The position numbers were made by a program, and so were the translations under genes. Below are positions 52,073 through 62,068 of a stretch of 64,000 nt of DNA, one piece after another. Origin of the DNA: Arcobacter arenosus (lineage in GTDB: Bacteria > Campylobacterota > Campylobacteria > Campylobacterales > Arcobacteraceae); NCBI RefSeq assembly GCF_005771535.1, contig NZ_VANU01000004.1, positions 62,001 to 126,000 of the forward strand, written 5' to 3'. The notes beneath the pieces are model-generated. The model was not told where the DNA came from and searched no databases. It saw only the letters and a program-made list of their open reading frames with translations. Position 1 is the stretch's first letter. Each line of letters starts with the position of its first letter.

Positions 52073-53986
52073 ATGAAAACATTAAATGCATATTTCAATG
52101 ATATTGAAAATCTTGAAAAATTTATAAAAGATAACGCCATTGAAGATTCTTCAAAACTTTTAATTCAAGTTTTCACCCATGAAAACAACTCTTCATTTAT
52201 AAAAAATATCACAAATTTTTTTTCAAAAAACTTCCCTTTATCTTCCTTAATAGGCTCAACAACAGATGGAGAGATAAAAGATGGTTTAGTAAGTACTAAT
52301 ACAACAGTAATAAGCTTTACAATTTTCGAACAAATAACTTTAAAAACTGAAATTACAAATCAATTTGATAACCACTTCCAAGTAGGAAAAGATATAGCAT
52401 CTAAAATAATACAAGAGGATACAAAAGTTATAATATCTTTTATTGATGGCTTATTAGGAAATGGTGAAGAGTATATCAAAGGGATAGAGTCAATTGATAA
52501 AAATATTATTGTTGCAGGAGGACTTGCTGGTGATAATGCAAAATTTGAAAATACTTATGTTTTTACAAAAGAAAAAATATATACAAAAGGTTTTGTAGCA
52601 GTATCTTTAAGTAGTAAAAATTTAAATGTTAATACTGATTATAGTTTTAATTGGGTTCCCATTGGACAAAAATTAAAAATCACAAAATCAGATAAAAATG
52701 TAGTTTATACTATAAATGATAGAACTGCATTAGAAACATATGCATATTATTTAGGTCATGATATAAGTAAAAATCTTCCATATGTAGGAATTGAATTTCC
52801 TCTAATAGTTGAAAGAAATGGTATACAAATAGCAAGGGCAGTGATTGCAAAAAATGATGATGGTTCTTTAGTATTTGCAGGGAACTTAAATGTTGGAGAT
52901 GAAGTAAGTTTTGGTTATGGAAATTGTAATGAGATACTAGATAAAACACAATTTCATATTGATAAAATTTCTTCTAAACCAGTTGAAAGTATATTTATCT
53001 ATTCATGTATGGCAAGAAGAAGATTTATGCCAGATAAAATTGAACATGAAACACTTATATATAATGATTTAGCTCCTACAAGTGGTTTTTTTACTTATGG
53101 AGAGTTTTTTAGTGAGAAAGACAATAAAGAGCTTCTAAATCAAAGTATGACAGTTTTAGCTTTAAGTGAATCAGAAAATATCAATAATAAAAAACTTACA
53201 GTAGATATAAAAAAAGGAGCAAGCTCAACAGTTCAAGCTTTATCACACCTAATCTATGTATCAACAAAAGAGCTTCAAAGGAAAGATGAAATTATGATTT
53301 CCCAGTCAAGAAATGCTGCTATGGGTGAGATGTTAAATATAGTTGCCCACCAATGGAGACAACCTTTAAGTTCTATTTCAATGATTGCTAATAATGCCTT
53401 AGCTGATTTAGAATTAGATAGCTTAGATAATAATTCCCTTGAACAGTATCTTAAAAATATACAAAAGAAAGCACTGGATTTATCAAATATAATCAATGAT
53501 TTTAAAAACTATTTTAAAACTAGCGATAAAAAAGAGGAGATACTATTAAAAAAACTTTTTGATGATACAAAAGATATAATAAATGCAAATCTAGAAAACA
53601 ACAATATAGAACTAATTATACAAGAAAATGATAAGGACATAATTGTTACTGTTTATAAAAGAGAATTAATGCAAGTTCTTCTTAATCTTATAAACAACTC
53701 AAAAGAAGCATTTACATCACAAGAAAAATTAAAAAAAGCTATTATAATATCTGTAAAGGAATCAAATCAAAATATTATTATAAGTGTTTGTGACAATGCA
53801 GGTGGAATAAATGAAAAGATTATTGATGAAATATTTAACCCATACTTTAGTACAAAAAATGAACTAAATGGGACTGGTCTTGGACTTTATATGAGTAAGA
53901 TAATTATTGAAAAATATATGCAAGGTACAATAACAGCAGAAAATAGAAAATATGGTGCTTGTTTTAATATTTTATTAAGAAAATAA
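52073..53986 (+). CDS. Orphan cytosolic FIST-domain histidine kinase
   Basis: The 637-residue protein has an N-terminal FIST_N domain (about 25-210, VAGGLAGDNAKFENTYVF) and FIST_C (about 215-365, SCMARRRFMPDK), then a HisKA helix with His426 in NIVAHQWRQPLSS, followed by HATPase boxes (LINNSKEAF, CDNAGGINEKI, GTGLGLYMSK). There are no membrane segments, so it senses a cytosolic ligand; FIST domains are thought to bind small molecules such as amino acids. No response regulator is adjacent. Its neighbour gltP, on the same strand but behind a terminator, makes amino acid sensing an attractive guess. Confidence 0.9.
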   Translation: MKTLNAYFNDIENLEKFIKDNAIEDSSKLLIQVFTHENNSSFIKNITNFFSKNFPLSSLIGSTTDGEIKDGLVSTNTTVISFTIFEQITLKTEITNQFDNHFQVGKDIASKIIQEDTKVIISFIDGLLGNGEEYIKGIESIDKNIIVAGGLAGDNAKFENTYVFTKEKIYTKGFVAVSLSSKNLNVNTDYSFNWVPIGQKLKITKSDKNVVYTINDRTALETYAYYLGHDISKNLPYVGIEFPLIVERNGIQIARAVIAKNDDGSLVFAGNLNVGDEVSFGYGNCNEILDKTQFHIDKISSKPVESIFIYSCMARRRFMPDKIEHETLIYNDLAPTSGFFTYGEFFSEKDNKELLNQSMTVLALSESENINNKKLTVDIKKGASSTVQALSHLIYVSTKELQRKDEIMISQSRNAAMGEMLNIVAHQWRQPLSSISMIANNALADLELDSLDNNSLEQYLKNIQKKALDLSNIINDFKNYFKTSDKKEEILLKKLFDDTKDIINANLENNNIELIIQENDKDIIVTVYKRELMQVLLNLINNSKEAFTSQEKLKKAIIISVKESNQNIIISVCDNAGGINEKIIDEIFNPYFSTKNELNGTGLGLYMSKIIIEKYMQGTITAENRKYGACFNILLRK

Positions 53987-53996
53987 TATTTATATA

Positions 53997-54464
53997 TTAA
54001 TTTCTAAGTGTTGCTATAAGCCTATTTGAATCCTTTAAAAAACCAAATACATCATCTATTGATTTTACTAAAATATCTGAACTTAAAAGGGTTTTAGTAC
54101 ATAAACCTTCATCTTGTAAAATTGCAATTCCTAAAATACTATTCTTTAACATCAAAACATCATTTCTACCATTACCAACACTTAAAACAGTATTACATCC
54201 CAAACTCTTTATAAACTCTAATTTATCTTGGTCTTGATTCTGTTTTCCTATTATTATAACTTCACAGTTTGTATTTTCTAACTCTTTTTTTACACTTCCA
54301 TAGGTATCTGCTGTGATAACATAAAATTTAAAATCTGATGACATTTTATTAATATTTGTAGAAACATTTTCAAGAAGTTTTCCATCAACTGCAATTGTTC
54401 CATTATAATCAAATACAACACTTTTTATATCAAAAGCTTCTCTTCCTGGAATTTCAATTCTCAT
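53997..54464 (-). CDS. Small HAD hydrolase (soluble P-type-ATPase-like)
   Basis: The 155-residue protein has HAD motif I VVFDYNGTIA (Asp19; the second position is Asn as in DxNGT proteins of this group) and motif IV VGNGRNDVLML. It has no cap domain, so it could act on large substrates or proteins; the group is annotated as soluble P-type ATPase. Eleven bases separate it from the trmO-like gene upstream on the same strand. Confidence 0.82.
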   Translation of the reverse strand: MRIEIPGREAFDIKSVVFDYNGTIAVDGKLLENVSTNINKMSSDFKFYVITADTYGSVKKELENTNCEVIIIGKQNQDQDKLEFIKSLGCNTVLSVGNGRNDVLMLKNSILGIAILQDEGLCTKTLLSSDILVKSIDDVFGFLKDSNRLIATLRN

Positions 54465-54475
54465 ATTTATCCTAC

Positions 54476-54952
54476 TTATTCAAATCTTTTATCAGAACGT
54501 TTATTTATAACATCCTCAGCACTAGCTTTTAGCCATCCTGATTTACTATCTTTAACACCATCAAATTTTTCAATAAATGGTTTTATATCTAAAAGAGGTG
54601 TTCCATCTAAAACATCTATGCCATCCACATAAACTTTGTTATCTTGAACACTTTTTAATTTTACAATTGATAAACCTATATGGTTTGGTCTAAGTGGTGA
54701 CCTTGTTGAAAAAACTCCTCTTTTTTGAGTATCCATAAAAGGAGTTACTATTAATTCTTCCCTTTTTACTTCATGAAAACTATAAATCAAATAAATATGA
54801 CTAAAGCCATCTAAATCTTTTAAGCCTGCACTTAACTCTTCATCAAGGATAATAATCCCTTCTACATCTTTTGCACCCTTTGGTTGAATTGGCATATCTT
54901 CTATTGATTTAAAAGGTGTTTTTATTGTTCCTATTGGTTTTATATTATGCAT
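54476..54952 (-). CDS. TrmO-like tRNA methyltransferase (YaeB/TsaA domain)
   Basis: The 158-residue protein matches the YaeB/TrmO domain: PIGTIKTPF, FSHIYLIYSFHE, FMDTQKRGVFSTRSPLRPNHIGLSIVKL, VYVDGIDVLDGTPLLDIKPF. TrmO adds a methyl group to threonylcarbamoyl-adenosine 37 of some tRNAs. It lacks the C-terminal extension of E. coli TrmO (about 235 residues), as do many short homologues, so the substrate is less certain. Its start overlaps the upstream kinase-like gene by eight bases. Confidence 0.85.
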   Translation of the reverse strand: MHNIKPIGTIKTPFKSIEDMPIQPKGAKDVEGIIILDEELSAGLKDLDGFSHIYLIYSFHEVKREELIVTPFMDTQKRGVFSTRSPLRPNHIGLSIVKLKSVQDNKVYVDGIDVLDGTPLLDIKPFIEKFDGVKDSKSGWLKASAEDVINKRSDKRFE

Positions 54953-55922
54953 TTTCTAATCTCTTTAAATATATTAAGGCTCTATTTGTAACTGCTTGGC
55001 TGTAAGTATTTATCTTAAAATGTTCTGGACTCCAACCTTTTAAAAATCTTTTAAAATCTGCCCAAGATAAACAAAAGAGCATTCTCCACTCATCTTCAAC
55101 ATCTTGAGGATCAATATCTGGATGATAAATCTCTATAGCCTTATGCAATTCATCAAAATAAATATCTTTTATAAACTCTTCTAAATCTTCACAATCTTCT
55201 GGTTCAACAGCACTACTCATAAAATATGCCAAATCTTTCATACCACAACCATGACCAACATATTGAAAATCAACTGCGGCACATTTTGTAACTATTCTAT
55301 TAAAACAAAAATTTGCTAGTTTTGCATCCCCATGAACTATTGTTTGATATTTTGTGTTTTTAAGTATTTCATCTATAGTGTTTGCATATTGCTTTAATTC
55401 ACAATCTTCAAGTCTTTCAAACTCATCTGGTCTTGTTTCAAGATGCCAGTAAGTTCCAGTCTTCCAAAGTAGTTCATTTTTTACATTTAAATATTTAGCA
55501 TGAAAATTTGCAAGCCAAGATAAACAAACTTTTAAATGGCTTTCATTTGCATTTAAAGTTGTATCTGTAAGTTCAATATCTGCTAAATCTTCCATTACTA
55601 TTAGATATTCATTCTCTGTTTTAAAAGTTTTTAGCCCTTGGGGAATTCTGCATCTTTCATCAACATCTTTACTAAAGTTTTCATACCAATTAACTTCAAC
55701 TTCATAGGAGTGAAGTTTTCTTTGATGTGAAAAATCAGTATTCCATCCTCTTGGATGAAGTTCAGGTTTTGGAAGTTTTATATGTTTTACAATAACTTTT
55801 TTTAATTCAAATTTTAATCTTACTAGTTCACCATATCCACTCCAAAGAGTTTGGATGATTTCCTTTGAAATTAATTCACCAATATCTAAGTCATTGCCAA
55901 TATTTTGATATAAAGAGTTCAT
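54945..55922 (-). CDS. APH/EcKinase-like phosphotransferase
   Basis: The 325-residue protein has a kinase-like fold with the catalytic loop IVHGDAKLANFCF and the metal motif AAVDFQYVG, as in ecdysteroid-kinase-like and aminoglycoside phosphotransferases. The N-terminal lobe includes VKHIKLP and EYLIVMEDL. The substrate is unknown. It is the first gene of a unit running through the trmO-like and HAD genes. Confidence 0.82.
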   Translation of the reverse strand: MNSLYQNIGNDLDIGELISKEIIQTLWSGYGELVRLKFELKKVIVKHIKLPKPELHPRGWNTDFSHQRKLHSYEVEVNWYENFSKDVDERCRIPQGLKTFKTENEYLIVMEDLADIELTDTTLNANESHLKVCLSWLANFHAKYLNVKNELLWKTGTYWHLETRPDEFERLEDCELKQYANTIDEILKNTKYQTIVHGDAKLANFCFNRIVTKCAAVDFQYVGHGCGMKDLAYFMSSAVEPEDCEDLEEFIKDIYFDELHKAIEIYHPDIDPQDVEDEWRMLFCLSWADFKRFLKGWSPEHFKINTYSQAVTNRALIYLKRLENA

Positions 55923-55946
55923 AGTTAAGCATTATATTTAAAATAA

Positions 55947-55980
55947 AGTCAATAAATACTAATACAAGTAATTATTGACT
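55947..55980. promoter_or_regulatory. Inverted repeat between EthD and phosphotransferase genes
   Basis: Arms AGTCAATAA (55947-55955) and TTATTGACT (55972-55980) are perfect 9-mers 16 bases apart. The site is downstream of the EthD gene and upstream of the phosphotransferase gene, both on the minus strand; terminator or operator. Confidence 0.3.
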
Positions 55981-55988
55981 AATTAAAT

Positions 55989-56300
55989 CTAAATTTTTAC
56001 TTTACTTATTTGGATAATAGGGTTTGAATTGGTAAAGTTTGGTAAATCATTCATGATTTTATCTGCATGGGGAGTAAATGCTTCTTGAAAAGCTTCCACT
56101 GATTCAAATGTTAAATGAGTCATAACAACATAAGGAATCTCTTGACCTGGAATTGCATTTGCTAATCCATAATCAATATTTGAACCTTTTAAAACATCAC
56201 CAATTAACTCACCTGCCATTGGAATATGAGTATCTAAATAATAATCCATATCGAACTTAATATCTTCACCGTTTGGGTATAAAATACTTACTCTAACCAT
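55989..56300 (-). CDS. EthD-family protein
   Basis: The 103-residue protein matches EthD (dimeric alpha/beta-barrel): VSILYPNGEDIKFDMDYYLDTHIPMAGELI at the start and TFESVEAFQEAF later. EthD is needed for some ether-degrading P450 systems, but most homologues have unknown substrates. GGAG precedes the ATG by six bases. It is a single gene. Confidence 0.88.
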   Translation of the reverse strand: MVRVSILYPNGEDIKFDMDYYLDTHIPMAGELIGDVLKGSNIDYGLANAIPGQEIPYVVMTHLTFESVEAFQEAFTPHADKIMNDLPNFTNSNPIIQISKVKI

Positions 56301-56367
56301 TTTCTCTCCTTAGTAATCATGTATTAAGATTAGTCTAACCAATTTTTTTAATAAAAACAATAGTTAT

Positions 56368-57243
56368 TTACTGTTTTTTGGGAAAGTTAGAACTAACTAA
56401 AATACCACCAAAAATTACAAGCAAAATACCTATAAATGTAGTTAAATCGGGGAAAGCATCACCTAAAATAATTCCAAATCCTATAGAAAATGGAATATTT
56501 GTATAACTAACTACTCCAATAATACTTGCTTTACTTACACTATATGCCCTTGTAATAAACCACTGTGAACCAGTAGAAATAATAGCCATAAAACCAATTA
56601 AAGCCCAAATAATAGGATCTGTATAAAGTTTAAATTCAAATATATTTGTAGTAAAGTATAAAATTAAAGGGATAAACATACCAACACCCATAAAGGAAAG
56701 CATTATAAGTCTAGCATCATAGATATCTTTAATTCTTTTGATTGTTGCATAAGCACAAGCAGCAAAAAAACCACCCATTACTCCTAAAACATGTTCAAAT
56801 GAAAACTCAATTCCAAAGGGTTTCATTACAAGTATAATTCCAATAAATCCAATAATAAGAGCAAAAAAGGTTTTTAAACTAATACTCTCTTTCATTAAAT
56901 AGTATGCAAGTATTGTTACAAAAAAAGGTGAAGTTCTATTTAATACTACTGCCTCACCTAAAGGTATTGTTGCAATGGTATAAAAAAATAGTGCCATTGC
57001 CAAAGCTCCAAATAATCCCCTTAATAATAGTAAATGTACCTTTGATTTATCAAAGGCTACATTAAATTTTTTTAGTGTAAACAGTATGATAAAAACACCA
57101 AGTAAGTTTCTATAAAAAACTATTTCCAAAGGGTCCATACTTGCAGATAAGTATTTTGCAACGGCTCCATTAAGTGCTCCTAAAACTGAACTTGTAAGCA
57201 TAAAAAGCACACCTGTATCTATTAATTTTAATCTTTCACTCAT
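56368..57243 (-). CDS. EamA/DMT-family transporter
   Basis: The 291-residue protein has ten membrane segments and the duplicated EamA domain (VLGALNGAVAKYLSASMDPLEIVFYRN; IPLGEAVVLNRTSPFFVTILAYYLMKESISLKTFFALIIGFIGIILV). The family exports or imports metabolites such as amino acids or riboflavin; the substrate is unknown. It starts 14 bases downstream of the end of hrpB on the same strand. Confidence 0.9.
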   Translation of the reverse strand: MSERLKLIDTGVLFMLTSSVLGALNGAVAKYLSASMDPLEIVFYRNLLGVFIILFTLKKFNVAFDKSKVHLLLLRGLFGALAMALFFYTIATIPLGEAVVLNRTSPFFVTILAYYLMKESISLKTFFALIIGFIGIILVMKPFGIEFSFEHVLGVMGGFFAACAYATIKRIKDIYDARLIMLSFMGVGMFIPLILYFTTNIFEFKLYTDPIIWALIGFMAIISTGSQWFITRAYSVSKASIIGVVSYTNIPFSIGFGIILGDAFPDLTTFIGILLVIFGGILVSSNFPKKQ

Positions 57244-57257
57244 ATAATCTATTCTCT

Positions 57258-59774
57258 TTATTTATTCATATTTTTTTTGGTTTTATTTGTAGCAATTGCT
57301 TCATATGGATTATCTGGCCAATAATGTTTCTTATATTTAGAAAATAACTCTTTTTTTACCTCAGCATAAGAGTTTTGCCAAAAACTTTTAAGGTCGTAAG
57401 TTATTTGAATAGGCCTTAAAGCTGGACTTAAAAGATGTATTTGTAGAGCAACTTTCCCATTTAAAATTTTTGGTGTTTCGTGAAGTCCAAAAACCTCTTG
57501 TATTTTAACTTTTAATATTGGTGTTTGGATATTGGTATAATCTATTTTGATATTTGAGCCACTTGGCACCCTTAATGAACTAGGAGCTAAAATATCAATT
57601 TCTTGCTGTTTTTCCCAAGGAATTGATGAGAGTAAAATAGTATAAATATCCAAAGTTTCTAATTGCTTAATTGACTTAACATCATCTAAATATGGTTTTA
57701 ACCAAACTTCAATAGATCTAAGTAAATCTTCATCTTTAAAACTTACAAACTCGTCATTTATATATTCATTTATAAAATTGACTCTATTTTTTAAATCAAT
57801 TGCCTTTTTACTCCAAGTCAAAAGTTCTAAACCCTCTTTTTTTATAAGTTCACAAAAAAGCATAGAAAAATCTATATTATTATCATTTGCAATTGCTCTT
57901 GAAGTAAGTTCAACTTTATAAAAATTGGTAACTTCCCTTATGTCAAACCTATTTGACTCTTTATTATATGCAATAGTTTGCTTTCTTTGTATATATTCAT
58001 TGAAATACTCTTGAATCAATTCAAGTGATATTTTAACAGCATATGAGATATATGAATCTTTATTTTGTGCATTTAATATTGGTGTTACTAAAAATCTTTC
58101 ATTAAACAAACTATCTTCAATATTTATTATTGCACCTTTTCCATTACTTAATTTATATCTATTACTATTTTTCCCTCTTTGCTTTGCTAATCTATCTGGA
58201 TAAGCAAAAAGAAGTAATACACTTAAAATCTTTTCATCTACTCTTTTTTTAGCTTTTTTTACTTCCTCAAAAGAGTTTAATTTTTTAAATAAAAACTTAG
58301 CTTGTTTTAAAATATTTGAAGCTAAATATTTATTTATAAAATGACTTTCTATATCATTTTCATATAAATGAACAAATCTAGAATAGATATTACTATCATT
58401 AAAACTGTTTTTAAAAATATCTTTTTCATTTAATAATGTAGCTAAAATTGTCGCTTCATAGGCATATCCTAACTCATTTGCTTTTAATATCATAATGGCA
58501 AATCTAGGATGTATTCCAAGGGATAATGCTTTCTCTCCTAACTTTGTTATCTCAAAGTTCTCATCTAACATTTTCAACTCTTGAAGCACTAATTTTGTAC
58601 TTTGTTCAATTTCCGTTGAGGGATAATCCAAAAGTTTTAACTCTTTTGTATCTTTTATACCCCATAATGAAACTTCAAGGAAAAATGAACTTAAATCAGT
58701 TCTTAAAATTTCTGGTTTTGTTGTCTCTTGTAATATCTTTTTTTCATGCCAAAGTCTATAACACTTTCCATCACTTAATCTCCCTGCACGCCCTGCTCTT
58801 TGTACTACAGAATCTTTTGAGATAAAAGTAAGGTTTAGATGATTCATACTTGTTAAATAGTTGTAAGAAGATTGTTTTTCTAATCCTGAATCTATAACAA
58901 CTCTAACACCTTCAATAGTCAATGATGTTTGAGCAATATTTGTAGAAAGGATTATTTTTCTTTTTTCACTTTTTATTAAAGCTTTATCTTGTTCTTCTTT
59001 ATTTAATGCAGAATATAAAGGTAAAATTTCAATATCACTCTTTTTATTTTTTAGTTTTTCATTTAAACTAATTTGCAAATTTTTTATCTCTTTAGAACCT
59101 GCTAAAAAAACTAATATATCTCCATTATTCTCTTCCAATGCTTTTAAAGTTGTATCGCAAAGTAAACTATTTATTGTTTTAAAATCAGGCTGTTTTATAC
59201 TCTCTTTTAAATATATATTTTCAACATCATATATTTTTCCCCTTGAACTTATAACAGGGACTTGTCCTAATAAATTTACTAACTCCTTAGAGTTTAGTGT
59301 TGCAGACATAATCAAAAGTTTTAAATCATCCCTTAATAATTCTTGAACTTGTAAAGATAAAGCAAGGGATAAATCAGTATGGATACTTCTTTCATGAAAC
59401 TCATCAAAGATAATCATAGCTACATTTTCCAAAGCTTGGTCAGATTGAAGTTTTCGCACTAATATAGCTTCTGTTACAATTAGAAGTTTTGTTTGTTTTG
59501 AGAAACAACTCTCCATTTTAACCTGATATCCAATAGTTTGTCCAAGATCTTCACCTAAAAGTTTTGACATCTGCCTGGCAACCATTCTAGCTGCAACACG
59601 TCTAGGTTCAAGCATTATAATAATCTTATCTTCTAGCCATGATTCTTTTAGAAGTGAAAGAGGAACAACTGTACTTTTTCCAGCTCCTGGTGGAGCTTCT
59701 AGTATAACTGTAGAGTTTGTATTAAGAGTGTTTTTTATATCATTTAATACTTCATATATAGGTAGATTTTTCAA
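57258..59774 (-). CDS. hrpB: ATP-dependent RNA helicase HrpB
   Basis: The 838-residue protein is a DEAH-type helicase: Walker A EAPPGAGKST (25-34), DEFHERS, SATLN, and in the second RecA domain STNIAQTSLTIEGV with VQRAGRAGR. The C-terminal HrpB domain with SSIPWEKQQEIDILAPSSLRVPSGS and the last YDLKSFWQNSYAEVKKELFSKYKKHYWPDNPY confirm HrpB. The role in E. coli is poorly known. It lies five bases after the DEAD-box gene and is probably cotranscribed with it. Confidence 0.95.
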   Translation of the reverse strand: MKNLPIYEVLNDIKNTLNTNSTVILEAPPGAGKSTVVPLSLLKESWLEDKIIIMLEPRRVAARMVARQMSKLLGEDLGQTIGYQVKMESCFSKQTKLLIVTEAILVRKLQSDQALENVAMIIFDEFHERSIHTDLSLALSLQVQELLRDDLKLLIMSATLNSKELVNLLGQVPVISSRGKIYDVENIYLKESIKQPDFKTINSLLCDTTLKALEENNGDILVFLAGSKEIKNLQISLNEKLKNKKSDIEILPLYSALNKEEQDKALIKSEKRKIILSTNIAQTSLTIEGVRVVIDSGLEKQSSYNYLTSMNHLNLTFISKDSVVQRAGRAGRLSDGKCYRLWHEKKILQETTKPEILRTDLSSFFLEVSLWGIKDTKELKLLDYPSTEIEQSTKLVLQELKMLDENFEITKLGEKALSLGIHPRFAIMILKANELGYAYEATILATLLNEKDIFKNSFNDSNIYSRFVHLYENDIESHFINKYLASNILKQAKFLFKKLNSFEEVKKAKKRVDEKILSVLLLFAYPDRLAKQRGKNSNRYKLSNGKGAIINIEDSLFNERFLVTPILNAQNKDSYISYAVKISLELIQEYFNEYIQRKQTIAYNKESNRFDIREVTNFYKVELTSRAIANDNNIDFSMLFCELIKKEGLELLTWSKKAIDLKNRVNFINEYINDEFVSFKDEDLLRSIEVWLKPYLDDVKSIKQLETLDIYTILLSSIPWEKQQEIDILAPSSLRVPSGSNIKIDYTNIQTPILKVKIQEVFGLHETPKILNGKVALQIHLLSPALRPIQITYDLKSFWQNSYAEVKKELFSKYKKHYWPDNPYEAIATNKTKKNMNK

Positions 59775-59779
59775 GATAT

Positions 59780-61021
59780 CTATCTTAGTCCTTGCTCTCT
59801 TAACTTATCTTTTTTACTTTTTCTTTTACCCTTTACTGGGGCATTCCCTTTTTGTTTTGTAGTATTTAAAACAGTAAAATCAAAGCCATCTATTTGCTCT
59901 TTTGTTATATTTAATTTATATCTTTTTTCTATTAGTTTGAAGTGGTTTAGATTTTCATTATCTAAAAAAGATATTGCTGTTCCAGTTTTCCCTGCTCTCG
60001 CTGTTCTACCTATTCTATGGATATAATCTTCCGTACTTCTTGGCAAATCAAAATTAACAACACAATCTATATCATCAATATGTAAACCTCTTGAAGCAAT
60101 ATCAGTAGAAAACAAAATATCTATTTTTTTATTTTTAAAATCATTAAGGGTTAAATTTCTTTCCTCTTGGGTCAAATCCCCATGAAAAGACTCAGCTTCA
60201 AAGCCTTTTTTTATAAACTTATTTGCTATATTATCTGCAGCTCTTTTATTTGCCATAAAAACTAAAACTGATTTGAAATTGTGTTCTTTTATTAGGTATC
60301 TTAAAAGTTCACTTCTATCCTCTTTTTTTACAAATATTGCCCTTTGAGTTATCTCTTCCACATGGGTACTTGCATCTTCAACTTCTACTTTTATAGCTTT
60401 AGTAGTTATCTTTGAAGCTATATCAATAACTTTTGGTGAATATGTTGCAGAAAATAACAGATTTTGTCTTTGCTTTGGAATAATCTTTAAAATCTCGTCA
60501 AGCTCTTGAACAAAACCTAAATCTAACATCTTATCAGCTTCATCTAAAACAAAATATTCAATGGTGCCTAAATCAATTTGCTTTTTACTTATAATATCTA
60601 GCAATCTTCCAGAAGTTGCAACTACAATATCACACCCTTTTTGTATCTTTAAAAGTTGATCTCCTATTTTTTCTCCACCTATAACTGAAACTATAGAAAG
60701 TGGTTTTGAGAAAAACTTGCTTAATGTTGAAAAAGTCTGTGCAATTTGTAGAGTTAATTCCCTTGTAGGAGCTAAAACCAAAACTTTTATCTTATCTTTT
60801 TTCTGGGCTTTTTTCTCTGACTTGTTTTCTTTTAGTGCTTCAAGAATAGGGATTACAAAACTAGCTGTTTTTCCACTCCCTGTTTTTGCCTGAGCCATAA
60901 TATCTTGTTTTGTTTTTACAAGTGGTATAACTTTTGTTTGTATAGAAGTTGGTGTTTTATAGTTATTTTTTTCTAATGCTTTTGTAAGTTCTGAAGATAG
61001 ATTGAATGTATCAAATGACAA
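59780..61021 (-). CDS. DEAD-box RNA helicase (RhlE-like)
   Basis: The 413-residue protein has the full set of DEAD-box motifs: the Q motif region YKTPTSIQ, AKTGSGKT, APTRELTLQ, DEAD in VLDEADKMLD, SAT and HRIGRTARAG, plus a short basic tail (KGKRKSKKDKLREQGLR). It unwinds or anneals RNA, acting in ribosome assembly or RNA decay. The basic tail and length fit RhlE-like proteins. hrpB follows directly. Confidence 0.93.
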   Translation of the reverse strand: MSFDTFNLSSELTKALEKNNYKTPTSIQTKVIPLVKTKQDIMAQAKTGSGKTASFVIPILEALKENKSEKKAQKKDKIKVLVLAPTRELTLQIAQTFSTLSKFFSKPLSIVSVIGGEKIGDQLLKIQKGCDIVVATSGRLLDIISKKQIDLGTIEYFVLDEADKMLDLGFVQELDEILKIIPKQRQNLLFSATYSPKVIDIASKITTKAIKVEVEDASTHVEEITQRAIFVKKEDRSELLRYLIKEHNFKSVLVFMANKRAADNIANKFIKKGFEAESFHGDLTQEERNLTLNDFKNKKIDILFSTDIASRGLHIDDIDCVVNFDLPRSTEDYIHRIGRTARAGKTGTAISFLDNENLNHFKLIEKRYKLNITKEQIDGFDFTVLNTTKQKGNAPVKGKRKSKKDKLREQGLR

Positions 61022-61079
61022 GATTTTCCTTTTTGTTTATTATATAAAGAAATCTCTTAATAGCTATATTTTATAGCAA

Positions 61080-62057
61080 TTATAATACCTTTTTTAAGTA
61101 AGTAACACATACTTTTCCTAATTCTTTTTGAAAATTAACACGATCAAAACCTTCTGGATCTTGTGCAATTATTCCTAATTTTGATTTTAAAAAATTGGGA
61201 TAAGATGTTAAAAATGAATAATGTCCAGCATTAGGAATCTTTTTGTAAGTCAATATACTCTTCTTTTCAAGAATATCTTTAATTACTTTAGAGTTATACT
61301 TTTCAGTTAATTCACTATCTTTTTCAGGCACAAGTAATAATGTAGGTATATTAACATCAGCTAAGGAATTCTTAGATAAAAATACAGCTCCCACAGGAGC
61401 CATCAATATTTGTGCTTTTATTCTAGTATCTTTTGAACTAATCTTTATCTCTTGTGTTAAAAGTTTTTCAAAAACTGGTTTACAATAAGGATCAAGAAGA
61501 GATGACTCTCTCTTACATAAATCAATTAAATCCTTATTCTTAGCAATTGCACCTGAAACAACAAGTGCAGTATATCCACCAATGGAGTGTCCTAAAACAG
61601 CGATTTTATTATTGTCAATATGAGTACTTAAACTATTCATTGATAGAACTTTATCAATTGATGATGATATTTGCTTTGGTCTATTCATATAATTTTCAAC
61701 CTTACCTTCAAATGAATTATCTAAATAGTTATTTTTGGGATGTAAAGGCATAACAACAATAAAACCATTAGTAACCAATGAAATAGCTATATCTTTATAT
61801 GATAAGTTACTACTTCCTGAACCATGGGATAAAACTGCTAAAGGGAATCTCCCCTCTTCAACTTTGCCACCTATTGCTACATTTAAAGTAAAGGGACCAA
61901 AAGTTACTGGTTTTGGTTTTGATGAAGTTGGATATAGTACTACCATTGAAAATCCATCTTTTAAAACATTATCTACTTTACGAAAACCAACATCATGTGC
62001 ATTTAATGATACAAATGTAAATATTAATAAATTTATGGTTATTTTAAGATATTTCAA
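61080..62057 (-). CDS. Exported alpha/beta hydrolase (PAF-acetylhydrolase/dienelactone-hydrolase-like)
   Basis: The 325-residue protein starts with a signal peptide (MKYLKITINLLIFTFVSLNA) and is probably periplasmic. LSHGSGSSNLSYKDIA forms the oxyanion hole, the nucleophile elbow is LGHSIGGY (Ser158), the Asp lies in VPEKDSELTEKY and the His in NAGHYSF. The long loop after the start resembles predicted lipases and PAF-acetylhydrolase-like enzymes. Substrate unknown. Confidence 0.85.
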   Translation of the reverse strand: MKYLKITINLLIFTFVSLNAHDVGFRKVDNVLKDGFSMVVLYPTSSKPKPVTFGPFTLNVAIGGKVEEGRFPLAVLSHGSGSSNLSYKDIAISLVTNGFIVVMPLHPKNNYLDNSFEGKVENYMNRPKQISSSIDKVLSMNSLSTHIDNNKIAVLGHSIGGYTALVVSGAIAKNKDLIDLCKRESSLLDPYCKPVFEKLLTQEIKISSKDTRIKAQILMAPVGAVFLSKNSLADVNIPTLLLVPEKDSELTEKYNSKVIKDILEKKSILTYKKIPNAGHYSFLTSYPNFLKSKLGIIAQDPEGFDRVNFQKELGKVCVTYLKKVL

Positions 62058-62068
62058 TTATCAAATCC

